Part shown: positions 28,296 to 37,062 of the stretch, piece by piece
How positions within the stretch are numbered: position 1 is the first letter of the stretch
Layout of the letters: each line of letters starts with the position of its first letter
Source of the DNA: Algoriphagus sp.
GTDB lineage: Bacteria; Bacteroidota; Bacteroidia; Cytophagales; Cyclobacteriaceae
Length of the DNA stretch: 64,000 bases
Direction: 5' to 3'
Assembly (NCBI GenBank): GCA_023653075.1
Contig: JAMNXQ010000001.1
Coordinates: 124,001 to 188,000 of the forward strand
Made by a program: the position numbers and the translations under genes
Notes under the pieces: model-generated
The model's input: the letters and a program-made list of their open reading frames with translations, nothing else
What the model was told of the DNA's origin: nothing
The model's database searches: none

Positions 28296-29093
28296 ATGGC
28301 AGGACAGTCCACTACCCGAAAGCATGTCTTCTCAAGAAAAATTGATGCCTTCTTCAAGGGGTTAGCTGATGCATGGAACTTTGTGAAGCGATTTTTTCAA
28401 GAGGTATTTGTTCCGCCCTATGAATTCAAGGAAGTCATCCATCAGTGCTATCGGATCGGTGTGGAATCCTTGCCTCTCATCTCCTTGACTGGATTTATCG
28501 TCGGGATCGTATTCACCAACCAATCTCGTCCTTCCTTATCCGAATTTGGAGCCACGTCTTGGCTTCCTTCCTTGATTGCAATTGCGATTGTTCGGGCGAT
28601 GGGTCCCTTGGTCACTGCCCTAATCGCTGCCGGCAAGGTAGGTTCGGGTATCGGTGCCGAGATCGCTTCCATGAAAGTAACCGAGCAGATTGATGCCATG
28701 GAGGTGTCGGGGACCAATCCCTATAAGTTTTTGGTAGTTTCTCGTGTATTGGCCACCACCTTCATGATTCCCGTGCTGGTGATGTATACTGACTTTGTGG
28801 CCTTGATGGGTGCATTTATCAATGTGAACGCGAATGAATTGGTTAGCATCTCCACGTTTTTTGCGCAAGTATTTAGTTCGGTAACTTTTCTCGATGTATT
28901 CGCTTCCATCATCAAATCCTTGTTTTTCGGATTTACGATCGGAATGGTGGGGTGCTACAAAGGATACACTTCTTCCAAAGGAACCGAAGGTGTAGGTAAA
29001 GCGGCCAATGCAGCAGTAGTAATTTCCATGTTCTTAATTTTCATTGAGGAACTGCTTTCGCTCCAGATCATTAACCTATTCCGAATCAAATAG
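28296..29093 (+). CDS. mlaE: MlaE-family ABC transporter permease (lipid asymmetry); track ORF begins at GTG 28278
   Basis: LPLISLTGFIVGIVFTNQSRPSL..GPLVTALIAAGKVGSGIGAEIASMKVTEQIDAMEVSGTNP. Confidence 0.92.
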   Translation: MAGQSTTRKHVFSRKIDAFFKGLADAWNFVKRFFQEVFVPPYEFKEVIHQCYRIGVESLPLISLTGFIVGIVFTNQSRPSLSEFGATSWLPSLIAIAIVRAMGPLVTALIAAGKVGSGIGAEIASMKVTEQIDAMEVSGTNPYKFLVVSRVLATTFMIPVLVMYTDFVALMGAFINVNANELVSISTFFAQVFSSVTFLDVFASIIKSLFFGFTIGMVGCYKGYTSSKGTEGVGKAANAAVVISMFLIFIEELLSLQIINLFRIK

Positions 29094-29095
29094 CC

Positions 29096-29854
29096 ATGGA
29101 TAATCGAGAAAAAGTGGTGGTGGTCCGAGACTTGTACAAAGCCTTTGGTGAGCTTGAAGTACTGAAAGGAGTGGATTTGGATTTGTACCGGGAAGAAAAT
29201 CTGGTGGTTTTGGGTCGCTCAGGAACAGGTAAGTCGGTGCTGATCAAAATCATGGTTGGACTCCTGCGGCAGGATAGTGGCAGTATGGAGGTTTTTGGAA
29301 AGGAAATTTCTCGACTTGGTGTTCGTGAATTGAATGAAATGAGACTAAAAATTGGTTTTTCCTTTCAGAATTCAGCGCTCTACGATTCCATGACTGTTCG
29401 AGAAAACATGGAGTTTCCATTGGTCAGAAATATCAAAAACCTTACTAAAAAGGAGATTTCTTTACGAATTGAAGAATTGTTGGATGCTGTTGGCCTTCCA
29501 CAAACAATAAATCAAATGCCCTCTGAATTGTCAGGGGGACAAAAAAAGCGGATAGGGGTGGCTCGAACCTTGGTACTCAATCCTGAAATCATGCTGTACG
29601 ATGAACCTACAGCTGGGTTGGATCCCATCACCTGTGTGGACATCAACAATCTGATCAATGAAGTTCGCGCACGATACAAGACCACCTCGATTGTGATTAC
29701 CCATGACTTGGCTTGTGCGAAGCAAACTGGAGATCGGATGGCAGTCCTATTGGAAGGGCAATTTGGTGCCTTGGGTACCTTTGAGGAGGTATTTCCTCAT
29801 GCTGAAGATCAGCGGATTAAATCATTTTACGATTATAATTTTATCAACTCATGA
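29096..29854 (+). CDS. mlaF: MlaF-family ABC transporter ATP-binding protein
   Basis: VVLGRSGTGKSVLIKIMVGLL; SELSGGQKKRIGVARTLVLNPEIMLYDEPTAGLDPITCVDI. Confidence 0.95.
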   Translation: MDNREKVVVVRDLYKAFGELEVLKGVDLDLYREENLVVLGRSGTGKSVLIKIMVGLLRQDSGSMEVFGKEISRLGVRELNEMRLKIGFSFQNSALYDSMTVRENMEFPLVRNIKNLTKKEISLRIEELLDAVGLPQTINQMPSELSGGQKKRIGVARTLVLNPEIMLYDEPTAGLDPITCVDINNLINEVRARYKTTSIVITHDLACAKQTGDRMAVLLEGQFGALGTFEEVFPHAEDQRIKSFYDYNFINS

Positions 29855-30822
29855 ATCAAGAAAATAAACGATCTGTACTTGTAGGTCTATTTGTATTGAT
29901 TGGAATTGCCATCCTTGTGACAGGCATCATGACCTTAGGTGGGCAGCAGAAAAAATTTGTGAAAGCCATCCACGTCAAGGCAGTGTTTGACGATGTTGGA
30001 GGACTTCAGCCTGGCAATAACATTTGGTTTTCAGGTGTCAAAATTGGCACAGTGAGAAAAATCAACTTTTTTGGGGACTCCCAGGTGGAAGTTGAACTGA
30101 GTGTTGAGGAAAAAGTGGTCGAGTTTATCCGCAAAAACTCCAAAGCTACCATCAGTTCAGATGGCTTAATCGGAAATAAGATCATTGTCATTTATGGAGG
30201 AACCACTGATTATCCTCCTGTAGAAGAAGGAGATCGGTTGGAAGCCATCATGCCTTTGGATACCGATAAAATGATGGAGACTCTTCAAATCAACAATCAA
30301 AATTTAGTAGATATCACCAACGATTTGAAGGTGTTGACTAGCAAGATAGCTGCGGGAGAAGGGATTGTCGGTGCAATGTTGACTGATTCTGCCTTGGCTG
30401 TAAATTTTCGAACCATCTTAACCAACTTGGAACGTGCTTCTGTAAATAGCAACAGGATGATTGCGGATTTGAACATCTTCTCGGGGAAACTCAATCAAAA
30501 AGGAACTTTGATAAATGATTTGGTAACAGATACTTCCATCGTCCCAGATTTGAAAACTACGCTGGAACGCCTGAAAGCGACTAGCGCCAATACTCAAGCA
30601 CTTTCCAAAGAATTTGCAGGGATCACCGATAAGCTTAATTCTAAAGAGAATTCCTTAGGGATGCTTTTAAACGATCCTGAATTTGCCAAGTCCTTGAAAA
30701 AAACTCTTGAAAATGCCGATTCGGCTTCATACAATTTAAACAAAGGAATGGAGGCACTCGAATACACCTGGCCTTTCAATAAAGGTTTCAAAAGAAAAGC
30801 AAAAGCTGATGGGGGAAAATAA
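29851..30822 (+). CDS. mlaD: MlaD-family (MCE domain) protein
   Basis: N-terminal TM helix; AVFDDVGGLQPGNNIWFSGVKIGTVRKI; KATISSDGLIGNKIIVIYGG. Confidence 0.93.
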   Translation: MNQENKRSVLVGLFVLIGIAILVTGIMTLGGQQKKFVKAIHVKAVFDDVGGLQPGNNIWFSGVKIGTVRKINFFGDSQVEVELSVEEKVVEFIRKNSKATISSDGLIGNKIIVIYGGTTDYPPVEEGDRLEAIMPLDTDKMMETLQINNQNLVDITNDLKVLTSKIAAGEGIVGAMLTDSALAVNFRTILTNLERASVNSNRMIADLNIFSGKLNQKGTLINDLVTDTSIVPDLKTTLERLKATSANTQALSKEFAGITDKLNSKENSLGMLLNDPEFAKSLKKTLENADSASYNLNKGMEALEYTWPFNKGFKRKAKADGGK

Positions 30823-30951
30823 TCTCTTCTCCCCAAAAACCGAGCTCTAATTTATTCCAGTCCTAACGTGGTCCTTTCCAAAGACTTATTCTAAGGAGTT
30901 GTGTTTCCTCTAATTATTTCATTTCGGTACTTTTAATTCTCTTTTACAGCG

Positions 30952-32598
30952 ATGCAAGCGATCAACCCTACTACCACATCCGCCTGGAGTAAGCTAGTGG
31001 CACTTTCCCAAAAACATCAAAACCTCAGCATTGTAGAACTTTTTGATCAAAAAGATAGGTTTCAGCGCTACAGCCGTACGCTAGAAGATATTTTGGTTGA
31101 CTTTTCAAAAAACCGCATTCCTGATGAGGTTTTTGAAGCCCTACTCCAGCTGGCCGAAGAAACAGCATTGTCTCAGGCCATAGAAAGCATGTTTACTGGG
31201 CAAGCGATCAACCAAACCGAGAATCGTGCAGTTCTGCATACTGCTTTGCGGAATCGATCCAATACCCCCGTGTACGTGGATGGGCAGGATGTCATGCCTG
31301 AAGTGAATCAGGTGCTCTCCCAAATGAAAGCCTTTGCAACCCAGATTCACCAAGGAACTTGGTTGGGCTACACAGGCAAGCCCATCACTGCACTAGTCAA
31401 TATTGGGATTGGTGGCTCGGACCTCGGTCCAGTGATGGTCACAGAAGCCTTAAAAGCTTACCAGCATCCCAACTTAAAGTTGCACTTCGTTTCGAATGTG
31501 GATGGAACTCATATTGCAGAGACCTTAAAGCAAGTTGATCCAGAGACGACACTTTTCTTTATCGCCTCCAAGACCTTCACCACGCAAGAAACCATGACCA
31601 ATGCGCATACCGCGCGAACTTGGTTTTTGAAGCATGCTCAAGATGAAAAAGCGATTGCCAAGCACTTTGTAGCCCTTTCGACCAATTCTGAGTCGGTACG
31701 CGGCTTTGGGATCGATCCTCAAAACATGTTTGCATTTTGGGATTGGGTAGGAGGCAGGTATTCCCTCTGGTCTGCCATTGGTCTACCAATCGCTTGTGCT
31801 ATTGGCTTTGACCGATTTGAAGAATTGCTCTCTGGAGCACATGCCATGGACAAGCATTTTAGAAATGCCCCAATGGACCAAAATATTCCAGTTATCCTAG
31901 CTTTGGTAGGTATTTGGAATACCAATTTCTTGGGAGCAAGTTCAGAAGCCATTCTCCCCTATGATCAATACCTACACCGTTTTGCCGCCTATTTCCAGCA
32001 AGGCAACATGGAGAGTAATGGGAAATATGTAGGTCGAGATGGAAAAAAAGTAAACTATTCAACGGGTCCCATCATTTGGGGGGAACCAGGAACCAATGGT
32101 CAGCATGCTTTTTACCAATTGATTCATCAAGGCACCCAGCTGATCGCCTGTGATTTCATCGCCCCAGCGCGCTCACACAATCCGATTGGTGATCACCACG
32201 TGAAGTTACTCTCTAACTTTTTTGCGCAGACTGAAGCACTCATGAAAGGGAAATCCCTTCCTGAGGTGCAAGCTGATATGCGGAAAGCAGGAAAATCGAA
32301 AGAAGAGATTCAACAAGTCGCTCCACATCGTGTATTTGAAGGAAATAGACCTACCAATTCCATTTTGGTGAAACAAATCACGCCATATACCCTAGGTCAA
32401 TTGGTTGCACTGTATGAACATAAAATAGCTGCTCAAGGAATAATTTGGAATATTTTCAGTTTTGATCAGTGGGGAGTTGAACTTGGAAAAGTATTGGCGA
32501 ATGGAATCTTGCCTGAACTTACAGACGAGGTAAAGGTAGAATCCCACGACAGTTCTACGAATGGACTAATCAATGCCTACAAAACCATGCGCTACTAG
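30952..32598 (+). CDS. pgi: Glucose-6-phosphate isomerase
   Basis: [72 protein letters not shown]. Confidence 0.98.
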   Translation: MQAINPTTTSAWSKLVALSQKHQNLSIVELFDQKDRFQRYSRTLEDILVDFSKNRIPDEVFEALLQLAEETALSQAIESMFTGQAINQTENRAVLHTALRNRSNTPVYVDGQDVMPEVNQVLSQMKAFATQIHQGTWLGYTGKPITALVNIGIGGSDLGPVMVTEALKAYQHPNLKLHFVSNVDGTHIAETLKQVDPETTLFFIASKTFTTQETMTNAHTARTWFLKHAQDEKAIAKHFVALSTNSESVRGFGIDPQNMFAFWDWVGGRYSLWSAIGLPIACAIGFDRFEELLSGAHAMDKHFRNAPMDQNIPVILALVGIWNTNFLGASSEAILPYDQYLHRFAAYFQQGNMESNGKYVGRDGKKVNYSTGPIIWGEPGTNGQHAFYQLIHQGTQLIACDFIAPARSHNPIGDHHVKLLSNFFAQTEALMKGKSLPEVQADMRKAGKSKEEIQQVAPHRVFEGNRPTNSILVKQITPYTLGQLVALYEHKIAAQGIIWNIFSFDQWGVELGKVLANGILPELTDEVKVESHDSSTNGLINAYKTMRY

Positions 32599-32623
32599 TT
32601 AGGCAAGCCTATTTTTAAAAACC

Positions 32624-32662
32624 AAAAATCCTTGAAGTAAAGCGTCGCCTCAGGGATTTTTT
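32624..32662 (+). terminator. Rho-independent terminator after pgi
   Basis: AAAAATCCTTGA ... TCAGGGATTTTTTG stem with one G-U and T tract. Confidence 0.7.
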
Positions 32663-32770
32663 GTATGGGGATCACCGGTTTGTGCAATACTAAATTTGGA
32701 AAATTAGAGTTTGGTATTTTTTTTCAAACAATAGTCTGCATCAGTTAGTTACAAACCAAATGCGCAGTCT

Positions 32771-33184
32771 ATGAAAGAGCTCCTCGAATTGAAAAAGACG
32801 AATGGAAATGGAAAAAGTGAGAAGAAAAACTTGTTCCAACACCCAAGGTTATTAGTGAAAGATGCGGTATTTGTTCGTCACGAGGGAAATTTAGTGAAGG
32901 TAAAATTTGACGATATTCTCTGGTTAAAAGGAGATGGAAATTACACGACCTTAATTACAAAAAAAGCTGTTTTCTTCATCCGGAATATCTTGAAGGATTT
33001 TGAATCAGTTTTGCCCACCAATCAGTTTCTTCGGATCCATAAAAGCTACATCGTTCAAGTTTCGGAGATCCTATCCATCAATACCAAAGAGGTCATTGTA
33101 GGAACAGATTTAATCCCTGTAGGCAGGACTTTCTATCATCAACTGCTCAGTGGAATCCGAAAAATAGGAAGCTTAGGGGACTAA
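32771..33184 (+). CDS. Stand-alone LytTR DNA-binding domain protein
   Basis: VKFDDILWLKGDGNYTTLITKKAVFFIRNILKDFESVLPTNQFLRIHKSYIVQVSEI; no receiver domain. Confidence 0.9.
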   Translation: MKELLELKKTNGNGKSEKKNLFQHPRLLVKDAVFVRHEGNLVKVKFDDILWLKGDGNYTTLITKKAVFFIRNILKDFESVLPTNQFLRIHKSYIVQVSEILSINTKEVIVGTDLIPVGRTFYHQLLSGIRKIGSLGD

Positions 33185-34389
33185 CTCCAAAGTAGGCTGC
33201 TATCCCCATAGCTTAAAAATCGGTAGTTGGAATCCAGAGCCTCCTGATATATTTTTTTCCAATCGGACCCTACCAGTGAAGCAATTAATAAAATGAGTGT
33301 AGATCCAGGTTGGTGAAAATTGGTAATCAAGCCATCGACCAATTGGAACGTGTATCCCGGAAAAATAAAAATGGAAGTGGTTCCAAAAAGGATACCTGAG
33401 TCATTTTTATCCAACTCTTTCAAGATGGCTTGCAGGGCCTCTTTTCGATCCGGTAAAGATACCCTGTGTGCATAAGGCGCAAGTTTTTCGATTTCAAATC
33501 GATTCCCTTGATTTTCAATCAATTGAACCCCATACCAATACATACTTTCTAAAGTTCTTACCGAGGTAGTTCCTACGGCAACTATTTTGCCGGTATGTCG
33601 GAGAAGTTTTTCGATGGTTTCCCGCTTGATTTCTAGTTGCTCACTGTGCATGGGATGTTCTTCCACAGCCTTTACTTTGATGGGTTGGAAGGTTCCAGCA
33701 CTCACATGCAGTGTCAACGCAGCTTCTTGAATTCCTTTTTTTCGTAAAGCTGCTAATACCTCCTCCGTGAAGTGAAGGCCTGCCGTTGGAGCTGCTACCG
33801 CGCCTTCCTTTTCTGAATACACCGTTTGGTACCGAGATTTGTCGTTTTCTTCTGCTTTTCGATTCAAGTAAGGAGGAAGAGGCGTTTCGCCGCAAGCTTC
33901 GACTAAGTCGACAAAAGCAATTTCCGAATCATTCCAGGAAAATTCCACCTGCATCAATTCCTTGTTGGCCAGTCGTGCATTTAGAATGACCTCTTTTGCT
34001 TCAAGCTGAATGATTCCTTGAAGGGTTTCTTCTTCTTTCCACTTTTTTAGGTTACCTATCATGGTTTCCCAGACCACCGGCTTTTTGGAAGTCATGATCT
34101 CCGAAATCACTCGTGAAGGGGCCGTAGGCTGCAGCAAAAAAACCTCTACCCGTGCTCCAGTTTGACGTTGAAAAATCAATCGGGCAGGTATCACCTTGGT
34201 ATTATTATAAACCAAAAGGCTATCCGCATCCAAAAGGCCTGGAAGATTAAAAAAATTGTGGTGCTGGATTGTTCCGTTTCTGTATTCCAAAAGTTGGGAG
34301 CTATCCCTTTTTTCTAAAGGGAATTTAGCAATTCGATTTTCGGGTAGTGTATATTCGAACTCTTTAAGATCAATACTCGGTATTTCCAT
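33181..34389 (-). CDS. queA: tRNA preQ1(34) S-adenosylmethionine ribosyltransferase-isomerase (track ORF begins at 34422)
   Basis: EFEYTLPENRIAKFPLEKRDSSQLL..LVYNNTKVIPARL..AAPTAGLHFTEEVL..NFHQPGSTLILLIASL. Confidence 0.95.
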   Translation of the reverse strand: MEIPSIDLKEFEYTLPENRIAKFPLEKRDSSQLLEYRNGTIQHHNFFNLPGLLDADSLLVYNNTKVIPARLIFQRQTGARVEVFLLQPTAPSRVISEIMTSKKPVVWETMIGNLKKWKEEETLQGIIQLEAKEVILNARLANKELMQVEFSWNDSEIAFVDLVEACGETPLPPYLNRKAEENDKSRYQTVYSEKEGAVAAPTAGLHFTEEVLAALRKKGIQEAALTLHVSAGTFQPIKVKAVEEHPMHSEQLEIKRETIEKLLRHTGKIVAVGTTSVRTLESMYWYGVQLIENQGNRFEIEKLAPYAHRVSLPDRKEALQAILKELDKNDSGILFGTTSIFIFPGYTFQLVDGLITNFHQPGSTLILLIASLVGSDWKKIYQEALDSNYRFLSYGDSSLLWS

Positions 34390-34409
34390 AACTAGAGGCG
34401 ATTGGTCGG

Positions 34410-34417
34410 CAAATATA
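34410..34417 (-). promoter_or_regulatory. Candidate -7 element TATATTTG for queA
   Basis: Exact TAnnTTTG on minus strand about 20 nt from the queA ATG. Confidence 0.3.
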
Positions 34418-34442
34418 GTCAACTCGTTTGACCCTTTTCGAT

Positions 34443-34450
34443 TACTTTTG
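34443..34450 (+). promoter_or_regulatory. Candidate -7 element TACTTTTG for menC
   Basis: Exact TAnnTTTG 12 nt upstream of the menC ATG. Confidence 0.3.
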
Positions 34451-34461
34451 GTTACACTTCC

Positions 34462-35544
34462 ATGACTTTACCTGTGAGCCTTGATTTTTCTTTTTTGAAA
34501 CGAACCCTTCAATTCCGATTTGAAGCAGGCACCTCTCGAGGGGTACTGCGGACTCGGGATGTGTATTGGATAAGGGTGCATCGAAAAGGGGACCTGGAAC
34601 AGGTAGGCTGGGGTGAAGCAGCTCCTTTGGCGGGGTTGAGCCCAGATTTTGGACCTGATTTTGAGACTCAGTTAAGAGGTGTGTTGAAGGCAGCAAGTAC
34701 GAGATCTTGGGAATTAAAGGAGGAAATTTGTTTGCAACAAGTAAGTAAACTGGTACCATTTTCACTTCCATCCATTCGTTTTGGAATGGAAACTGCGCTT
34801 CTGGATTTGGGAAATGGTGGCAGGAAACGGATCCTAGCCAATGTCTTTTTTGACCAAGGCACACCCCTACCGATCAATGGGCTGATTTGGATGGGTACGA
34901 GGGAATTTATGCTCCAGCAAATCCATCAAAAATTAGGAGAAGGATATTCCTGCCTAAAAATGAAAATTGGAGCCCTTGACTTTGATCAAGAGCGGGAATT
35001 GCTTCAGTCTATTCGAAAGCAAAAAGCTACGGATGAACTGACCCTGCGCGTAGATGCCAATGGTGCTTTTTCTGTGCAAGAAGCAATTTCTAAACTGGAG
35101 CAGCTGCAGGATTGTGACCTACATAGCATCGAGCAACCCATCCGAGTAGGGCAGTGGGAAGCGATGCGTGAGTTAGCCAAGCAAAGCCCCATTTCTATTG
35201 CCTTGGATGAGGAATTAATTGGCAGATCCAATAAAGAGGAGGTACTGAATTTTATTCAACCTCAGTTTATCATTTTGAAACCTAGCCTTTTAGGTGGAAT
35301 TTTAGAAACCCGGGAATGGATTCGCCTAGCTGAAGAAATGGGTATTGGATGGTGGATGACTTCCGCATTGGAAAGTTCTATCGGACTGAATGCCATTTCA
35401 CAATTGACGGCTACCTACTCGCCAAGGCTCCCGCAAGGATTGGGTACAGGTAAACTTTATGACAACAACCTGTCCTCCCCTTTGCTTGTCCAAGCTGGTG
35501 AAATTCAATACGTGCAAGAGGGAACTTGGGAAACACCCAGCTAA
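34462..35544 (+). CDS. menC: o-succinylbenzoate synthase (enolase superfamily)
   Basis: GWGEAAPLAGLSPD; CLKMKIGALDFDQE; LRVDANGAFS; SIEQPI; IALDEELIG; ILKPSLLGG. Confidence 0.88.
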   Translation: MTLPVSLDFSFLKRTLQFRFEAGTSRGVLRTRDVYWIRVHRKGDLEQVGWGEAAPLAGLSPDFGPDFETQLRGVLKAASTRSWELKEEICLQQVSKLVPFSLPSIRFGMETALLDLGNGGRKRILANVFFDQGTPLPINGLIWMGTREFMLQQIHQKLGEGYSCLKMKIGALDFDQERELLQSIRKQKATDELTLRVDANGAFSVQEAISKLEQLQDCDLHSIEQPIRVGQWEAMRELAKQSPISIALDEELIGRSNKEEVLNFIQPQFIILKPSLLGGILETREWIRLAEEMGIGWWMTSALESSIGLNAISQLTATYSPRLPQGLGTGKLYDNNLSSPLLVQAGEIQYVQEGTWETPS

Positions 35545-35565
35545 TTTTTTCGAAGATTTTACTGC

Positions 35566-36141
35566 TTATTCGAGTACCTTTTTCACGATTTTTCGCCTGA
35601 TCACAAACAGGCAAATCCAGGAAAAGAAGGCAGCGAGTATGCCAACTAGCGCTCCAAAAAACAGATCTAATGGATAGTGAACCCCGAGATAGATTCGGGT
35701 ATAGCTCACGGTTAGGGCATAGAGAAACAACCAAGCGATGGCCTTTTGCTTTTTGCCTAATTTGAGGGTTAGGAAGGTGGCTAAGCCAAAAGTATTGGCC
35801 GCATGAGAAGACACGAATCCGTACAATCCACCGCATCGCCCATAGGAGTGAAGTATGCCTTCCCAACGTGGGTCATGGCAGGGACGCAGTCGCTCAAAGA
35901 AAGGTTTCATCAACCCTGAGCTTACCTGATCCGCCAAGAGTATAGTGAGCAGGATACCACCTAAAATCCAGACCGTATTTTTTGGATCATTTCGATAAAT
36001 CAGGTAGAGGAGCAAGAAGTACAAGGGTATCCAAGAGATCGTCTGCGTGAGTTGCAAGATTATCGGATCCAAGGCCGATGAATGAAAGGAATTCAGCCAA
36101 AGAAAGGTCTCCTCATCCCATTTTTTGATTATTTCGATCAT
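35566..36141 (-). CDS. PAP2-family phosphatase (track ORF begins at 36159)
   Basis: KPFFERLRPCHDP; GLYGFVSSHAANTFGLA; SYTRIYLGVHYPLDLFFGA (KxxxxxRP..PSGH..SRxxxxxHxxxD-type). Confidence 0.92.
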   Translation of the reverse strand: MIEIIKKWDEETFLWLNSFHSSALDPIILQLTQTISWIPLYFLLLYLIYRNDPKNTVWILGGILLTILLADQVSSGLMKPFFERLRPCHDPRWEGILHSYGRCGGLYGFVSSHAANTFGLATFLTLKLGKKQKAIAWLFLYALTVSYTRIYLGVHYPLDLFFGALVGILAAFFSWICLFVIRRKIVKKVLE

Positions 36142-37049
36142 GTAGTATAAGTGAGCCAATCGATCTCCTTCTTCAAGTGGGCCAGTGTAAATGCTTCAGG
36201 GCTACCAGCTTCGGGTTCTTGCTGATAGCTCCATTCAGCAAGAGGAGGCATGCTCATTAGGATGCTTTCCGTTCGGCCATTGGTATCCAAACCAAATTTA
36301 GTGCCTGCATCCCATACCAAATTGAATTCCACATAGCGCCCTCGACGAAGTCCTTGCCAGGCTGTTTGCTCAGGACCATAGGGAAGTGCAGCATTCTTTT
36401 TCATAAAGTAGCTATATATCTCAGGAAACAACTTTCCTAAGGCAAGGCTAAAGTCCAAAATTTCTTGAAAGTGGGTATCTGACGTAGCACTCAAACGATC
36501 GTAGAATATTCCTCCAACACCTCGAGTTTCTTGTCGATGTTTGATGAAAAAGTAATCGTCAGCCCAATTTTTAAACTTGGGGTAATAGCTTAAATCAAAG
36601 GCATCGCAGGTTTCCTTTAAGCGCTGATGAAAGTAGGTGGCATCCTCAGGAACAATGTAATGAGGCGTAAGATCGATCCCCCCTCCAAACCAATGTGTAC
36701 CATCTTCCATTTCGAAGTATCGGATATTCATGTGAATGATGGGTACCCTAGGACTGAAGGGATGCAATACAATGGACACGCCTGTGGCAAAAAAATTCCC
36801 TGACTCTAACTTAAGTTTCTCGCTAATTTTAAGTGGGGTAGGCCCATGCACCGCAGAAAAGGCCACTCCTCCTTTTTCGATGATGGCTCCGTTTTGAAAA
36901 ATACGAGTATCCCCGCCTCCGCCTTCTGCTCGTGTCCATAGGTCTCCTTTAAAAGTTCCTTTTCCATCCCCGGCTTCAAGCATTTGGCAAATGTATTCCT
37001 GCATTTGCTTGTAGATCGCGGCAATATCTTCTTTTGATTTTCTAGGCAT
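36138..37049 (-). CDS. hemF: Oxygen-dependent coproporphyrinogen III oxidase
   Basis: GGGGDTRIFQNGAIIEKGGVAFSAVHG; WFGGGIDLTPHY; GVGGIFYDRL; RRGRYVEFNLVWDAGTKFGLDTNGRTESILMSMPP. Confidence 0.97.
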   Translation of the reverse strand: MPRKSKEDIAAIYKQMQEYICQMLEAGDGKGTFKGDLWTRAEGGGGDTRIFQNGAIIEKGGVAFSAVHGPTPLKISEKLKLESGNFFATGVSIVLHPFSPRVPIIHMNIRYFEMEDGTHWFGGGIDLTPHYIVPEDATYFHQRLKETCDAFDLSYYPKFKNWADDYFFIKHRQETRGVGGIFYDRLSATSDTHFQEILDFSLALGKLFPEIYSYFMKKNAALPYGPEQTAWQGLRRGRYVEFNLVWDAGTKFGLDTNGRTESILMSMPPLAEWSYQQEPEAGSPEAFTLAHLKKEIDWLTYTT

Positions 37050-37062
37050 AAGCTGTTAGAAT

